A stretch of DNA of 64,000 nt from contig CBDDFV010000012.1 in NCBI GenBank assembly GCA_965227335.1, positions 1-64,000 of the forward strand. Direction: 5' to 3'. The DNA comes from CBDDFV01 sp965227335 (GTDB lineage: Bacteria; Planctomycetota; Phycisphaerae; Phycisphaerales; SM1A02). A model generated the notes under the pieces. It was given only the letters and a program-made list of their open reading frames with translations. It did not search any database and was not told the DNA's origin. The position numbers and the translations under genes are program-made. Shown one piece after another: positions 49,596-59,183 of this stretch. How positions within the stretch are numbered: position 1 is the stretch's first letter; every line of letters begins with the position of its first letter.

Positions 49596-49793
49596 GTCGC
49601 CGTCGACAACGGCCCGTGTTTCTGACATCTTGGCGCATTCGGTCCTGCGCACCGTCGCCGCCGCGACCAAACCATGCCCGCGCCGGGTCCACGCCCCGGA
49701 CAATCCCGGGTGTCGAACAATCGATCTCCCGACGAAGCCGTACCTCGATCGCCCTGGCTCGCCGCCGCTGGTCTGAGATCGCGCGAGCCGACC

Positions 49794-52700
49794 TCACGAA
49801 TCTGGCGGAGGCGGGGCGCCGTTGACGGACCGGTAGATTCTGCTGCGCACAGTCCGAACCAAATGCCGATTGTGAGGACTCACACTCGGATGGTCCATCA
49901 GTTCGTACGCCTCTTCAATCGCATCACATGCCTCATGGATATAGCCGCACTCAACAGCCGCCCTCGCGTATGATTCCAAACGCAATACATAGTTAACTCG
50001 ATAGTGATCAATCCACGCTTTGGCATCATGGACTGCCTTCGCAGCCCATTCCATAGCTTCTTCGAACTGTTGTGCTTCGCGAAGAAAGACCTGAAGCCGC
50101 CATTCCGCCTTACCTAATATATGGGTTCCCATAATACGGCTTGATGCGTACGCAAGATTGGCTTTCAACACGTCGACCGCGCCAGGGGCGCCTCTCCGCA
50201 GTTGCAGCATCGAGTAGTTCAACAGCACAAATGAATAATCTCGGTGAGCGTGCTCGAGATCTTGAACCGCCCCCAGGCTCGATTCATATATCTCAATAGC
50301 TTCTTCATCGCGATCCATCAGACTCAGGTGGTTTGCCAGATTGTTCGCCGCAACCAGTGTCTTGGCTGCTTCGCCGCTATTCAATCCGATCTGGAAGGCG
50401 AGCGCCGTCCGAAAGTGTGCCTCTGCGTCCTCCATCAAGCCCGCACGCTGACAGAAGATCGCCAACTCGGTGAAGATCTGGGTTTGCCCAACGCCCAGCG
50501 AATCCCCCGCTTCAGAGCAATGCCTCGCGAGCGCCAGTCCATCGGCGAGCATGTCAAGATTCTCGTAGGCAGCCAGAAGGGTCAGGACTGCTCTACCATG
50601 AAGCGCGCCGCCACGAAGCGATTGCTCCAATGGAATCAGAAGGTCGCACGCCTCTCTTGCATGCCCCATCGACATCAGCCAACCAGCCTGTTCGAGCTGC
50701 AGCGGATGTATTTTCACGCTGGCGACGCGGCGAGCCTCTTGAGTGTCTTTGATCGCCTTCTGCAAGGTAGACATAGCGCGAGCAGGATCTCCCGATCGGA
50801 ACAGCGCTTCAACGTAAGCCATGTCGTCGCCGATCTCATTGGGAGTCAGGAAGCGATGATTCTCCTTGACCGTCCTCGCAAGTTCCAGGACGTCTCGAGC
50901 ATGACTCCACTTGCCCTCCGCCAGAGCGCATCGCGCCAGCTCCTGCAAGCTCGAGTACTCGAGGGGGGCGTTGCCACAGATCCTCGCCCCAGCGATCGCC
51001 CGGATGAGAAAATCACGGGCGACGTCGCGGCGGCCGAGACGGCGATAGGTGCGACCGATCGTCGCCTGCAGTCGGGCCAGAAGAAGGGGGCGTTCACGCA
51101 GTGTCTCCTGGATCCGCGGCGCCGCGCGGTCGAGGACATCCACGACCTTCACGTCCTCACCCAACTCCTCCCGACGCACGGTCGAGATGACGCCGGAGAA
51201 GAAGTTCGTGACCTCCTCCGTCTCGAGTTGAGCGAGACGGGTTTCCTGCTCACGAACGAGGGAGGATGCGAGCCGCTGCTCGGCAAGGACCCGCTGACGG
51301 GCCGCCTCCCGCAACCCGATCGCGGAGAGGGTGGATCCGACCACGAGGGCCACCACCGCCGCGCCGACGCCGGCCAGAGCGATCCGGTGACGACCGTAGA
51401 GCCGGCGGGTGCGACGCCACGCGCTCTCCGGCCGGGCCAGAATCGGCTTGTTCTCCAGGCAGCAGCGGAGATCGTGGGCGAGGTCCGCGGCGGAGCGATA
51501 CCGGTCCGATTTGTCCTTCATCAACGCCCGTGACACGATCGTCTCGATATCGCCGCGGCACCCGGGCGAAGCAGCGCTGAGGCGCATCGGTTGATCCTCG
51601 CGGATCATTCGAAGGACCTCGTGCAGCATCTTGCCTTCCACCGGCATGGGAAGACACCCCGTCAGGACCTCGAACAGTATGACGCCAAGTGAGTAGACAT
51701 CGCTGCGCAGATCAATCTCGGCCGGGTCGCCGGCCGCCTGCTCAGGACTCATGTACGGCGCCGTGCCGATCAACTGGCCGACTTCGGTGTGCATGGTGGA
51801 GAGACGCAGGTCCTTCTCGCTGATGCAAGCAACGCCGAAGTCGAGGACCTTCAACTGACCATCGGGACGAACAAGGATGTTGTCGGGCTTGAGGTCACGG
51901 TGCACGACGCCGCGCTGGTGGGCCAGATCGACGGCGCTGCACAGTTCAATGAGCAGGCGGAGACGTGCATCGAACGGGAGGCGTCGAACCGCGACGAATT
52001 CTGTGAGCGGAAGGCCCTCAACATACTCCATCGCAAAGAAGGGACAACGGACGCCGTTCGACTCAAAGGTCGACGCCTCATACACCTGTGCGATGCCGCG
52101 ATGGTGCAACTGCCCGAGAATCTCCGCTTCGATGGTGAGCCGGCGCCGCACCGTCGCCGAAGACATGCCGGGCCGGACCACCTTGAGCGCCACGACGCGG
52201 CGTGGCTGGACCTGCATCGCGCGGTACACCCAGGCCACGCCGCCTTCGCCAATCAGCTTGAGGACCCGGTACGATCCGATCTGGAGGCCGATGAGAGACT
52301 GCGGATCGTCCTCCCCGGGGGCAATGATGGACGCCGGCTGGGGCCCCGGAAGGGGCTCGCCGTCTGGACCCGCCACCACAAGATGTGGCGGAACGGCGTC
52401 CCCTGACGAAGGGAGAATCGAAAGCGGTGAAGCGTCGTGGGCGAGCAGGTCCTCGACATCGCGCCGCAGGGTTTCATTGCCGGAAGTCAGGGCCGATAGC
52501 GCCGCCGCACGCGCCGGACCCTCCAGTTCAACCACGGCGTTGAAAACCTCCCAGACGTTCGTTTCGACTGTCGCTTTTCCAGGCAAGGGCGTCGACGTTT
52601 CGGCAGGCCCATCTGCCTTCCCTGGCATCGCATCCCTTGATGCTGGACGAGCGCCATCGCTCCCCGACGACTCCGAGCGAGCCTCCTCACTCTTCGCCGC

Positions 52701-52868
52701 ATGACTCGGGCGCGTGGCCGTGTCGCCGGATTCGGTGGATGAGCGTTCGGGAACCCCGCCGGTTGACCGAGCCGCCGCATCCTCCTCGCCGACGGCGTCC
52801 TCTGTCGAGCGAACTGCATCTCGACGAGGGGGCCCGGTCCCCTTCTCATCGGGCTGACGGCCGGTCAT
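49794..52868 (-). CDS. membrane Ser/Thr protein kinase with TPR-like sensor
   Basis: The 1,024-residue protein starts with about 105 Ser/Ala/Asp-rich residues and a helical segment. The kinase domain follows (about 198-470): glycine loop 'LIGEGGVAWVYRA', Lys229 in 'VALKV', 'VVHRDLKPDNILV', 'KVLDFGVACI' (DFG) and 'GTAPYMSPEQAAG'. One membrane helix is 'IALAGVGAAVVALVVGSTL' (about 499-517). The outer part has about eight helical-hairpin repeats of TPR type ('LQATIGRTYRRLGRRDVA', 'LANHLSLMDRDEEAIEIY'). Third positions become more A/T-rich in this last third than in the kinase part. It overlaps the sigma factor gene by ATGA, so they probably work together. Confidence 0.92.
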   Translation of the reverse strand: MTGRQPDEKGTGPPRRDAVRSTEDAVGEEDAAARSTGGVPERSSTESGDTATRPSHAAKSEEARSESSGSDGARPASRDAMPGKADGPAETSTPLPGKATVETNVWEVFNAVVELEGPARAAALSALTSGNETLRRDVEDLLAHDASPLSILPSSGDAVPPHLVVAGPDGEPLPGPQPASIIAPGEDDPQSLIGLQIGSYRVLKLIGEGGVAWVYRAMQVQPRRVVALKVVRPGMSSATVRRRLTIEAEILGQLHHRGIAQVYEASTFESNGVRCPFFAMEYVEGLPLTEFVAVRRLPFDARLRLLIELCSAVDLAHQRGVVHRDLKPDNILVRPDGQLKVLDFGVACISEKDLRLSTMHTEVGQLIGTAPYMSPEQAAGDPAEIDLRSDVYSLGVILFEVLTGCLPMPVEGKMLHEVLRMIREDQPMRLSAASPGCRGDIETIVSRALMKDKSDRYRSAADLAHDLRCCLENKPILARPESAWRRTRRLYGRHRIALAGVGAAVVALVVGSTLSAIGLREAARQRVLAEQRLASSLVREQETRLAQLETEEVTNFFSGVISTVRREELGEDVKVVDVLDRAAPRIQETLRERPLLLARLQATIGRTYRRLGRRDVARDFLIRAIAGARICGNAPLEYSSLQELARCALAEGKWSHARDVLELARTVKENHRFLTPNEIGDDMAYVEALFRSGDPARAMSTLQKAIKDTQEARRVASVKIHPLQLEQAGWLMSMGHAREACDLLIPLEQSLRGGALHGRAVLTLLAAYENLDMLADGLALARHCSEAGDSLGVGQTQIFTELAIFCQRAGLMEDAEAHFRTALAFQIGLNSGEAAKTLVAANNLANHLSLMDRDEEAIEIYESSLGAVQDLEHAHRDYSFVLLNYSMLQLRRGAPGAVDVLKANLAYASSRIMGTHILGKAEWRLQVFLREAQQFEEAMEWAAKAVHDAKAWIDHYRVNYVLRLESYARAAVECGYIHEACDAIEEAYELMDHPSVSPHNRHLVRTVRSRIYRSVNGAPPPPDS

Positions 52869-53662
52869 GCCGCAAAGTCCCCCCGCTCCAGCGCCCGTGC
52901 CAGCCAGGCGCGGCCGTATCGAAGGTCCGCCGCCGCCGTCTTGCGCGAGACATGCATGACGCGTGCGAGCTGCTCGACCGTCAGGCTGCCGAAGACGCGA
53001 AGCTCGATCACGCGCGCGGCCCGTTCGTTGTGCGCGGCGAGCGCCTCCAGCGCAGCATCCAACTCCATCACAGAGACGGCGGCCTCTCCAGACGGCGACG
53101 CGGCCGCGTCAAGGTCCGGTGTGAGGGGCGCCAGACACACGCCGCCCCCACGCTTCTCGGTCCGCCGCGCCCGCGCATGATCGACCAGCACCCGACGCAT
53201 CGTCCGAGCGGCGACGGCCATGTAATGGTCACGATCCGAAAACTGCACGCGACCGGTCTCCATCAGTCGGAGAAACGCTTCGTTGACGAGCGCTGTGGCC
53301 TGCAAGGTGTGCCCGTCCCGCTCCCGCCGCAGATATCCCGCGGCGAGCCGACGCAGTTCGTCGTACAACCGGCCGACGCCATACGTTTCGAGCTCCGCCA
53401 TCAGGACATCATGGTCGCTGCCCTCGGGCGGCCCGTCCGACTTGCCGATCGGAGCGGCCGATGCGCTGTCTGACGCTGGTGTCGACCCTCCCGCACCGGC
53501 GCCCGCATCCGTACCGACCGACACGTTGGACGCCGCTGAAGTCGGAGACGCAGGAACGGCCGCCGCGCCCGACGCCTTCCCGGTCAGCGGGTCGCCAGCC
53601 GTCATGTCATGCGTGGCCCCGCGATCGTCTGCTTCACCATTGCACGCTTGCCGCCGCACCAT
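52865..53662 (-). CDS. ECF-type RNA polymerase sigma factor (planctomycete kind)
   Basis: I start at ATG 53662, seven bases after GGAGG; longer frames from 53680 or 53749 lack a site. About 70 Ala/Ser-rich residues precede the sigma-2 region ('YDELRRLAAGYLRRERDGHT', 'ALVNEAFLRLMETG', 'FSDRDHYMAVAARTMRRVLV'), and sigma-4 follows ('LEALAAHNERAARVIELRVF', 'LTVEQLARVMHVSRKTAAADL'). That order, with 'ARARRTEKRGG' between, is the ECF family linked with Ser/Thr kinases in planctomycetes. The kinase encoded downstream may control it by phosphorylation. Confidence 0.9.
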   Translation of the reverse strand: MVRRQACNGEADDRGATHDMTAGDPLTGKASGAAAVPASPTSAASNVSVGTDAGAGAGGSTPASDSASAAPIGKSDGPPEGSDHDVLMAELETYGVGRLYDELRRLAAGYLRRERDGHTLQATALVNEAFLRLMETGRVQFSDRDHYMAVAARTMRRVLVDHARARRTEKRGGGVCLAPLTPDLDAAASPSGEAAVSVMELDAALEALAAHNERAARVIELRVFGSLTVEQLARVMHVSRKTAAADLRYGRAWLARALERGDFAA

Positions 53663-55214
53663 GTTGCACCTCCACTCCATCGATCGTCCGACCGGCGGGC
53701 ATCTCTGATTCGCACGCGGTCGATCTCGAACGCTGAACGGCACTTGCATTGTTCAGCCTACTGAGGGAAGCGAGAAATCAAATCACCCGTCACCCGGAAT
53801 CTGCGTTGCTCGACAAAAAGATTGCCGAGTGATCGCGGGCGGGACGCCGACCCGTTAATCCAGTGAATCTTTGTCCGATCAGATTCGTCAGCGCCAATGG
53901 ATCGCGATCCGAGCCCGGGCATCGTGCAGAGTTTTCTCGAGATTCCTGGTGGCGCGCCGCCGTGGATCCCGCTGATCTCAGTGACGTCGGCGCCGTCTGT
54001 TCGCCGCGATGCTCATGGTCGGCTCAGACCCGCCCATCGGCTGTCCCGTTCAAAACGCGGTTGCGGCCGGAGCGTCCTAACGATGAATCGATGCCGCCAT
54101 GGCCGTCGTGACCGAGAGCAACGGACGCTGCAGGATGCGGATGTCCGGAATCGCGGCGGCCGCCATGGGAAGCCGCGCCGGTGAGTCGTCCGGCTCATGC
54201 CGGTCACGCTTTCCAGCCGTCGGCGCGCCGGCTGCGCCTCGGCTCTCCTCGATCGGGGTCGCGTCGGCCGCCGGCGGTCTCATCGCCCGTCGTTCTCGGG
54301 GACGCGATGTGCGGCGGGACTTGAGCACATGGAGGTCCCGACGGGCCGCCGGCGTTGATGGGCGGCCGAAGTCTCTTCGCGCCGCGCGGCATCGACACGA
54401 GGGAGCGGCGTGTCAGCCGGACGTTGGAGGGCGGCCAGGCACGGTCGCGGGAGAAGAAGTCAGGACGTCAGGAGATCAGGGAGACAATGATCCGGACGAC
54501 GGGTGATCCGGCGTCAGTGAATCAGGCGTCGGGTGACCAAGGCGGCGGGTGACCAGGCGGCGGGTGATCAGGAGGTCAGGTCGTCAGACCGCCAGAAAGT
54601 GAGAAGCCAGGACGGCAGGCCGCGTCGCATTCGACCTTGGTTGTGCACGGGAGTGGCGGACCGGGCGACGGCCGCGAGCGGCGCGGCTCACGCGGGGAGG
54701 GACACACCGTGCAGCGAGAGCCCGCCGGCGCTGCCCGGAAGACGTCCGCCCCGGGATCGATGAGGCGGCGGGATCGGATCCGGGCGCGTTGCGTGCACGA
54801 CGTCGCCGGGTGAGCGCTCAGACGACGCCCTCGCGACGGTGTCCGCTCACCAGTCGCCTGAGGCCCGGCGCCCATGCGGCCGCCCGATCCGACCCGTCGC
54901 GTGCCCAAGGAGGGCCCGGGTGTCAGCGGCCCAGTGAGGGTCTCTCGGTGGCCCGTTCATGGTCCGACCGTGCTTCCGCCATGCTTCCCAGCGAGCACGC
55001 AACGGCCGCGTCCGACCCGGACGACGCTGGCGTCGACGCGGGCCCGACGGATCCGATGACAGACCCCACGCGTCGGTCGAAGCGCCCCCACGGAAGAGAT
55101 GTGGATCGTGATTGCCGCCGGTCGCGTTCCGACGGACGTCGCGCGATGACCCGCACACCGCACCGCGACCGCAGCCGCGACCGGGGACTCCGCTGCGGAC
55201 ATGGAAGCCGGCCG
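53663..55214. other. 1.5-kb stretch without a recognisable gene
   Basis: Short open frames on both strands (for example plus 53897-54184 and 54099-54506) are Arg/Ser-rich, without ribosome sites or motifs. The first 150 bp after the sigma gene are comparatively AT-rich and may hold its promoter. A 15-bp repeat lies at 54495-54570. From about 54600 to 55200 the composition is again very GC-rich but without a convincing frame. It may hold an RNA gene, decayed genes, or only spacer. Confidence 0.5.
54495..54570. repeat. 15-bp short tandem repeats
   Basis: GGCGTCGGGTGACCA (54525-54539), GGCGGCGGGTGACCA (54541-54555) and GGCGGCGGGTGATCA (54556-54570) follow one another, with a diverged copy at 54495-54509. 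The copies lie in the gene-poor stretch; in one frame they repeat Gly-Asp-Gln, but there is no gene around it. Confidence 0.75.
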
Positions 55215-56822
55215 TCAGTTCGACAGCAGCAACGTGAACCGCAGCTTGAGGGTCTGACCGGGGCGAAGGGCGTCGATGCGCGGCCCGCGGGCCGTCCACC
55301 GATACAGACTGTTCAGAATCGGCTCGTCGACTCCCGCGTCGCCAGTCGAGCGCAGCAGACGAATCGGGTACTTCGGTTGGCCGTCCCGCTGAAACTCGAT
55401 CTCGACCTGCGGGTTCATCGGTCGCGCGAACACGAGCGCCCGCGGCAGATATGCCGGCTGACTCGTGGTGATCTCGATCCCCTGGTCGACAATCGGCTTC
55501 CCCTGCTTCCACTGCTCCGGCGGCACCTTGATCAGCGAGGTGGCGGCCGACGATCGATTGGACGCGTCGCCGGAGGCCCCGGCGTCCGAGGCGGCCGACG
55601 CCGGCGACGCTGGCGAGCCGACGGCGCCCGCGGCGGCGGAACCAGCCGGCGCTGCCGCCTGCAAACGTCCCGCCGTGTCACCCGCCGGTTGATTCGCGGC
55701 GGCCGGACCCGCCCCACCGGACCCCGGGGAGACGCCGGCCGGATCGGCCCCCTCCCGGGGATCCGCGGCGGCCAGACGTTGCGCGTTCGCCGCCAGCGCG
55801 GCTTCACGAAGGAACGGCGCATCCAGCGGACCGGAGCGGAGGGCGAGACGATTGGCGTCGACGCGCGGCGCCGCGACCGGCGCACGCTCAGCCGCCGCCG
55901 CCGCCGGATCCAACGCGGCGGGCGCACCGGATGCATCAAGGGCCGCCGGTCCTTCCGTCGTCGCCGATGCGACCGGGTCGGTGCGCGTCGCGATGAGCGG
56001 CGCATCTCCCGACGCGACGCCCCGATCGCTCCCAAGACCGCCGGGCTCGCCGGTCTCCGCGCTGCCGAGCGGATCGCCCCCCGGCCCCGCGGGCGTCGCG
56101 GCGTCGATCGGCGCGGCCGGTGTGGCCTCGGTCGCGCCATCGGCCCCGGTCGACCGGGCTTCAATCACCTCGCCGGCGGCGGTCGCGCCATCCGTCGCCG
56201 CGCCGACGGCGCCACGGGACGCGCCGTCGGCGGTCGCGACCGGAGCGGCTTCACTGCGCTCGGCCCCATCGTCGGCCCCGGCGGCCGCGCGCTCGGTCGA
56301 CGCGAGCTCCGACACGTTCTCCACTGATGCATCGCCCGCGGGGTCGCCCCCGTCGGCGGATGTGGACGCCGCCTGCGCCTGAGCCTGCGTGGGGGTCGGC
56401 TCCGACACGGCGCGAGGGGCGGCTTCGGACGTCGGCGTTTCGGTGGGCGCATCGGCCCGCACCACGGATTCGGGCTGCGGCGGCGTCGGCGTGGATGATG
56501 CGGCCGGCTCGGCGCCGGCGTCTTCGGTGAACGCGGCCTGCTCGACCTCCGCCTGCTCTGCGAACTGCTCCTCGTAGGTCGTATGCCCGATCCACGTGAG
56601 CGTCGGACGGCGCGATGCTTCCGGCGCGCCGAGGATGATCTCGGGCGGCGGCGGCTCCGACGTCATCACGTCCGGAGCCAGCGCCTCGCGCAACGATCGA
56701 TGATCCACCGTGTCCACATGCAGCAGCGCGACGAATCCCGGAAGAATCACGACGCCGTTCACGAGCAGTGACGCCGCCGCCGCGCCGAAGAGCGGGAGAT
56801 TGTCGTGACGCGTCGACGTCAT
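55215..56822 (-). CDS. TonB-like protein with very long Ala-rich spacer
   Basis: The 535-residue protein has one N-terminal helix ('LFGAAAASLLVNGVVILPGFV', about 11-31) and 'PPPPEIILGAPEA' (Pro cluster). Some 370 residues of Ala/Gly/Asp/Pro/Ser-rich, probably unstructured spacer follow. The C-terminal 90 residues end 'PQVEIEFQRDGQPKYPIRLL', 'VDEPILNSLYRWTARGPRI', 'LRPGQTLKLRFTLLLSN', the beta-alpha-beta form of a TonB C-domain. It probably spans the periplasm to drive an outer-membrane receptor; ExbB/ExbD genes are not in the window. Separation from the oxidoreductase gene upstream is 123 bp. Confidence 0.65.
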   Translation of the reverse strand: MTSTRHDNLPLFGAAAASLLVNGVVILPGFVALLHVDTVDHRSLREALAPDVMTSEPPPPEIILGAPEASRRPTLTWIGHTTYEEQFAEQAEVEQAAFTEDAGAEPAASSTPTPPQPESVVRADAPTETPTSEAAPRAVSEPTPTQAQAQAASTSADGGDPAGDASVENVSELASTERAAAGADDGAERSEAAPVATADGASRGAVGAATDGATAAGEVIEARSTGADGATEATPAAPIDAATPAGPGGDPLGSAETGEPGGLGSDRGVASGDAPLIATRTDPVASATTEGPAALDASGAPAALDPAAAAAERAPVAAPRVDANRLALRSGPLDAPFLREAALAANAQRLAAADPREGADPAGVSPGSGGAGPAAANQPAGDTAGRLQAAAPAGSAAAGAVGSPASPASAASDAGASGDASNRSSAATSLIKVPPEQWKQGKPIVDQGIEITTSQPAYLPRALVFARPMNPQVEIEFQRDGQPKYPIRLLRSTGDAGVDEPILNSLYRWTARGPRIDALRPGQTLKLRFTLLLSN

Positions 56823-56945
56823 GCCTTAACTATAGACCCCGCCGGAACGAGAGACCGTGCCGGAATGGTCGCGCCCCACCGCCTCGGCCCCCATCGGTCG
56901 ACGGATCGGGGGCCCCGGCGTCGCCGCGGGCGAACCCAGCGCGTT

Positions 56946-57983
56946 TCAGACCATGCGGGCGCCGGCCCCGCGTGCGGCGTCGACGATCCGCTCCGCCGTG
57001 CGCACCGCCGCGAAGCCTGCGTTGGCGTCGACCATCGGACGTCGACCGGTTCGGACGGCGTCGAGAAAATCGTCGATCTGGAGCCGCAGCGGCTCGTCCT
57101 CTTCGACGTGGAGCGATTCGACGTTCACGAGTTCGAGGTAGTTGACATCGGAGAGGTCCGCGCCGGCCGCGAGTTGTTCGCGGACGTCGGCGAGTTGGGC
57201 TTCGTTCGCTGTCTTTCGGACGATCGTCGCCTCGCGCTTGACGAAGTCGGCCGAGACGTACGCGTCTTCGCTGATCACCCGCATCTTGCGTTCGGTCTTG
57301 AGCGCAAGACGAGACGCGGTCACGTTCGCGACGCACGACACGCCGTCGTCTGACGGCGGAAACGTCAGCCGCGCGTTGCAGACATCCTCGGCCTCGCCCA
57401 TCACGCAGACGGCGTTCGCCTGCACGTCGACCGGCTCGGCGCCCATCAGCATCATGAGCAGATCGAGGTCGTGAATCATCATGTCGAGCACCACGCCGAC
57501 GTCGACGCTGCGAAACGTCATCGGACTGATGCGGTCGACCACGATGAAGCGTGGTCGGAGTCCCTCGAGGTTTCGGATGGCCACCATCACCGGGTCGTAC
57601 CGGAGGATGTGACCGACCTGCAGCGTCGCGCCGGAGGCGGCCGCCGCGTCTGCGATCGCCGACGCCTCGTGCACGTCCGGGGCCAGGGGTTTCTCGATCA
57701 GGCAGGCGACCTTCGCGCCGAGCAGACGCTCCGCCGCGCTCCGATGATGCACGGTCGGCGTCGCGATCGTGACCGCCTGGACGCCGGCGTCGATGAGCGC
57801 ATCCACGGAGTCGTAGACCGCGCCGCCCCATTGCTCGATCACCTGCGACGCCCGTTCGGCGTCCTGGTCGACGACGCCAAGGAACTCGACGTCGTCCCGT
57901 TGCGCGTAGACGCGGGCGTGATGCCGACCCATGCGGCCGACGCCGATCACGGCGCAACGAAGCGGATCAGAAGCGGCGGACAT
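56946..57983 (-). CDS. Gfo/Idh/MocA-family oxidoreductase
   Basis: The 345-residue protein has the NAD(P) site 'CAVIGVGRMGRHHARVY' (about 10-26), 'VTIATPTVHHRSAAERLL', the family motif 'CLIEKPLAPDV' (E-K-P near 96) and the active-site region 'DMMIHDLDLLMMLMG' with His. The C-terminal alpha/beta domain is complete. It has no signal peptide, unlike many planctomycete relatives, so it acts in the cytoplasm on a sugar or inositol-like substrate. The substrate is not deducible from the context. Confidence 0.88.
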   Translation of the reverse strand: MSAASDPLRCAVIGVGRMGRHHARVYAQRDDVEFLGVVDQDAERASQVIEQWGGAVYDSVDALIDAGVQAVTIATPTVHHRSAAERLLGAKVACLIEKPLAPDVHEASAIADAAAASGATLQVGHILRYDPVMVAIRNLEGLRPRFIVVDRISPMTFRSVDVGVVLDMMIHDLDLLMMLMGAEPVDVQANAVCVMGEAEDVCNARLTFPPSDDGVSCVANVTASRLALKTERKMRVISEDAYVSADFVKREATIVRKTANEAQLADVREQLAAGADLSDVNYLELVNVESLHVEEDEPLRLQIDDFLDAVRTGRRPMVDANAGFAAVRTAERIVDAARGAGARMV

Positions 57984-58070
57984 GCATCAGGCCTCCATCT
58001 CGAAGAACAGAACGGACGGCGCGAGCGAACGCCCGCGGCCGCGCGAGCCGGCCGACGGCCGGCGGATCGC

Positions 58071-59096
58071 TCACGATAAGGGAATGTCGCCCGACGTGTC
58101 GTCCCGCGACGACGACGGGCCCAGCGGCGGCAGCGTGGCGGGCGGAAACGCGGCCTCCGCCGGCGAACCGGGGATCGGCGCCCGGCGGTCGGTCGTGTCG
58201 GCGTCGGCCCGCTGCATCCGCGCGGAAGCCTCCTGCTGTTGGGCGGCTTTCCGTTCCAGCCGCCGCGCCTCCCGCTCCACCCGTTCCTCCGCATGATGCA
58301 CCGCCCACGCCAGCGAGCCGCTCATCGAGAACAGTCCGTACGGGAGCGCGAAGACGCACATGATCGTCAGCCCCGCGAACAGCAGGGCGGCGACGCCGAT
58401 CTGCAGCACCGGGATCCACACCTCGGTGACGGCGTTGAACACAATCATGATCGGCGCCCCCCACGCAAACAGTCGGAACGCGCGCTCCGCCGTATCATCA
58501 CGGGTCCACAGGGCAAAGTCCTCGAGATGCAACGCGATCGCCACGAGACCGGCCGCGCCGACGATCACCCCCCCGAACACCATGGCGGTCGCGATCGCCG
58601 TCGGCAGACCGATCGCGACGCTCGACGCTCCGACGGCGAACAGGAGCCAGCCGGTCTGCAACGCCCGGGCGAGTCGACGACGGACGCTGCCCGCCCCGAA
58701 GCCGTGTACGACGGCCTGCGGCTCGGGATACGCCCGCGTCAGCAGCCATGCACCGACGAACCACATCCCCGCTCCGGCCAGCACGACGATGTCGCCGCCC
58801 GGACCCGGCGGTGTGAACAGGGCCGCCCAGAACGCCGCCATCAGCCCGAGCATGCCGACCATGCCCGCCCAGCAGGCGTGCCGGAAGCGGCGCACCTTGC
58901 GTGGCGGCAGTTCCGAAATCGAATCCGCCCAGATCTCCTCACGCCCCGGCGCCGCGATCGATGCGCCGCACTCCGGACAGCGCGTCCCGCTCAGTCCGAC
59001 CAGCGAGTATCCGCAGCGATCACACTCGCCGCTGACCCGGCCGTCCGGCGGCGCGGCTGACGCTGGTGAACTGACAGACCCGGGGTGAATCGGCAT
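58071..59096 (-). CDS. zinc-ribbon membrane protein, unknown function
   Basis: The 341-residue protein has an N-terminal zinc ribbon 'CDRCGYSLVGLSGTRCPECG' (C-x2-C ... C-x2-C, about residues 24-43). About six membrane helices follow ('WAGMVGMLGLMAAFWAALF', 'VVLAGAGMWFVGAWLLT', 'GWLLFAVGASSVAIGLPTAI', 'LQIGVAALLFAGLTIMCVFA') and a basic, coiled-coil-like tail ('AEERVEREARRLERKAAQQQ'). It is a paralogue of the next gene, with the same order of parts and 'FALWTRDDTAERAFRLFAW' in the same place. No known function; such ribbon-plus-helices proteins are frequent in this phylum. Confidence 0.65.
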   Translation of the reverse strand: MPIHPGSVSSPASAAPPDGRVSGECDRCGYSLVGLSGTRCPECGASIAAPGREEIWADSISELPPRKVRRFRHACWAGMVGMLGLMAAFWAALFTPPGPGGDIVVLAGAGMWFVGAWLLTRAYPEPQAVVHGFGAGSVRRRLARALQTGWLLFAVGASSVAIGLPTAIATAMVFGGVIVGAAGLVAIALHLEDFALWTRDDTAERAFRLFAWGAPIMIVFNAVTEVWIPVLQIGVAALLFAGLTIMCVFALPYGLFSMSGSLAWAVHHAEERVEREARRLERKAAQQQEASARMQRADADTTDRRAPIPGSPAEAAFPPATLPPLGPSSSRDDTSGDIPLS

Positions 59097-59183
59097 GACA
59101 CAGTTCCGAGGACGTTTCGTCGTAGTGTACGCGCTGAAGCCCGTCGGCGACCATCCGCTATCGCGACGCGGGCGACCACGGCT

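Noticed and set aside
54099..54506. 135-residue protein in the gene-poor stretch
   Set aside because: Ser/Arg/Gly-rich without motif, ribosome site or codon preference; judged a chance frame.
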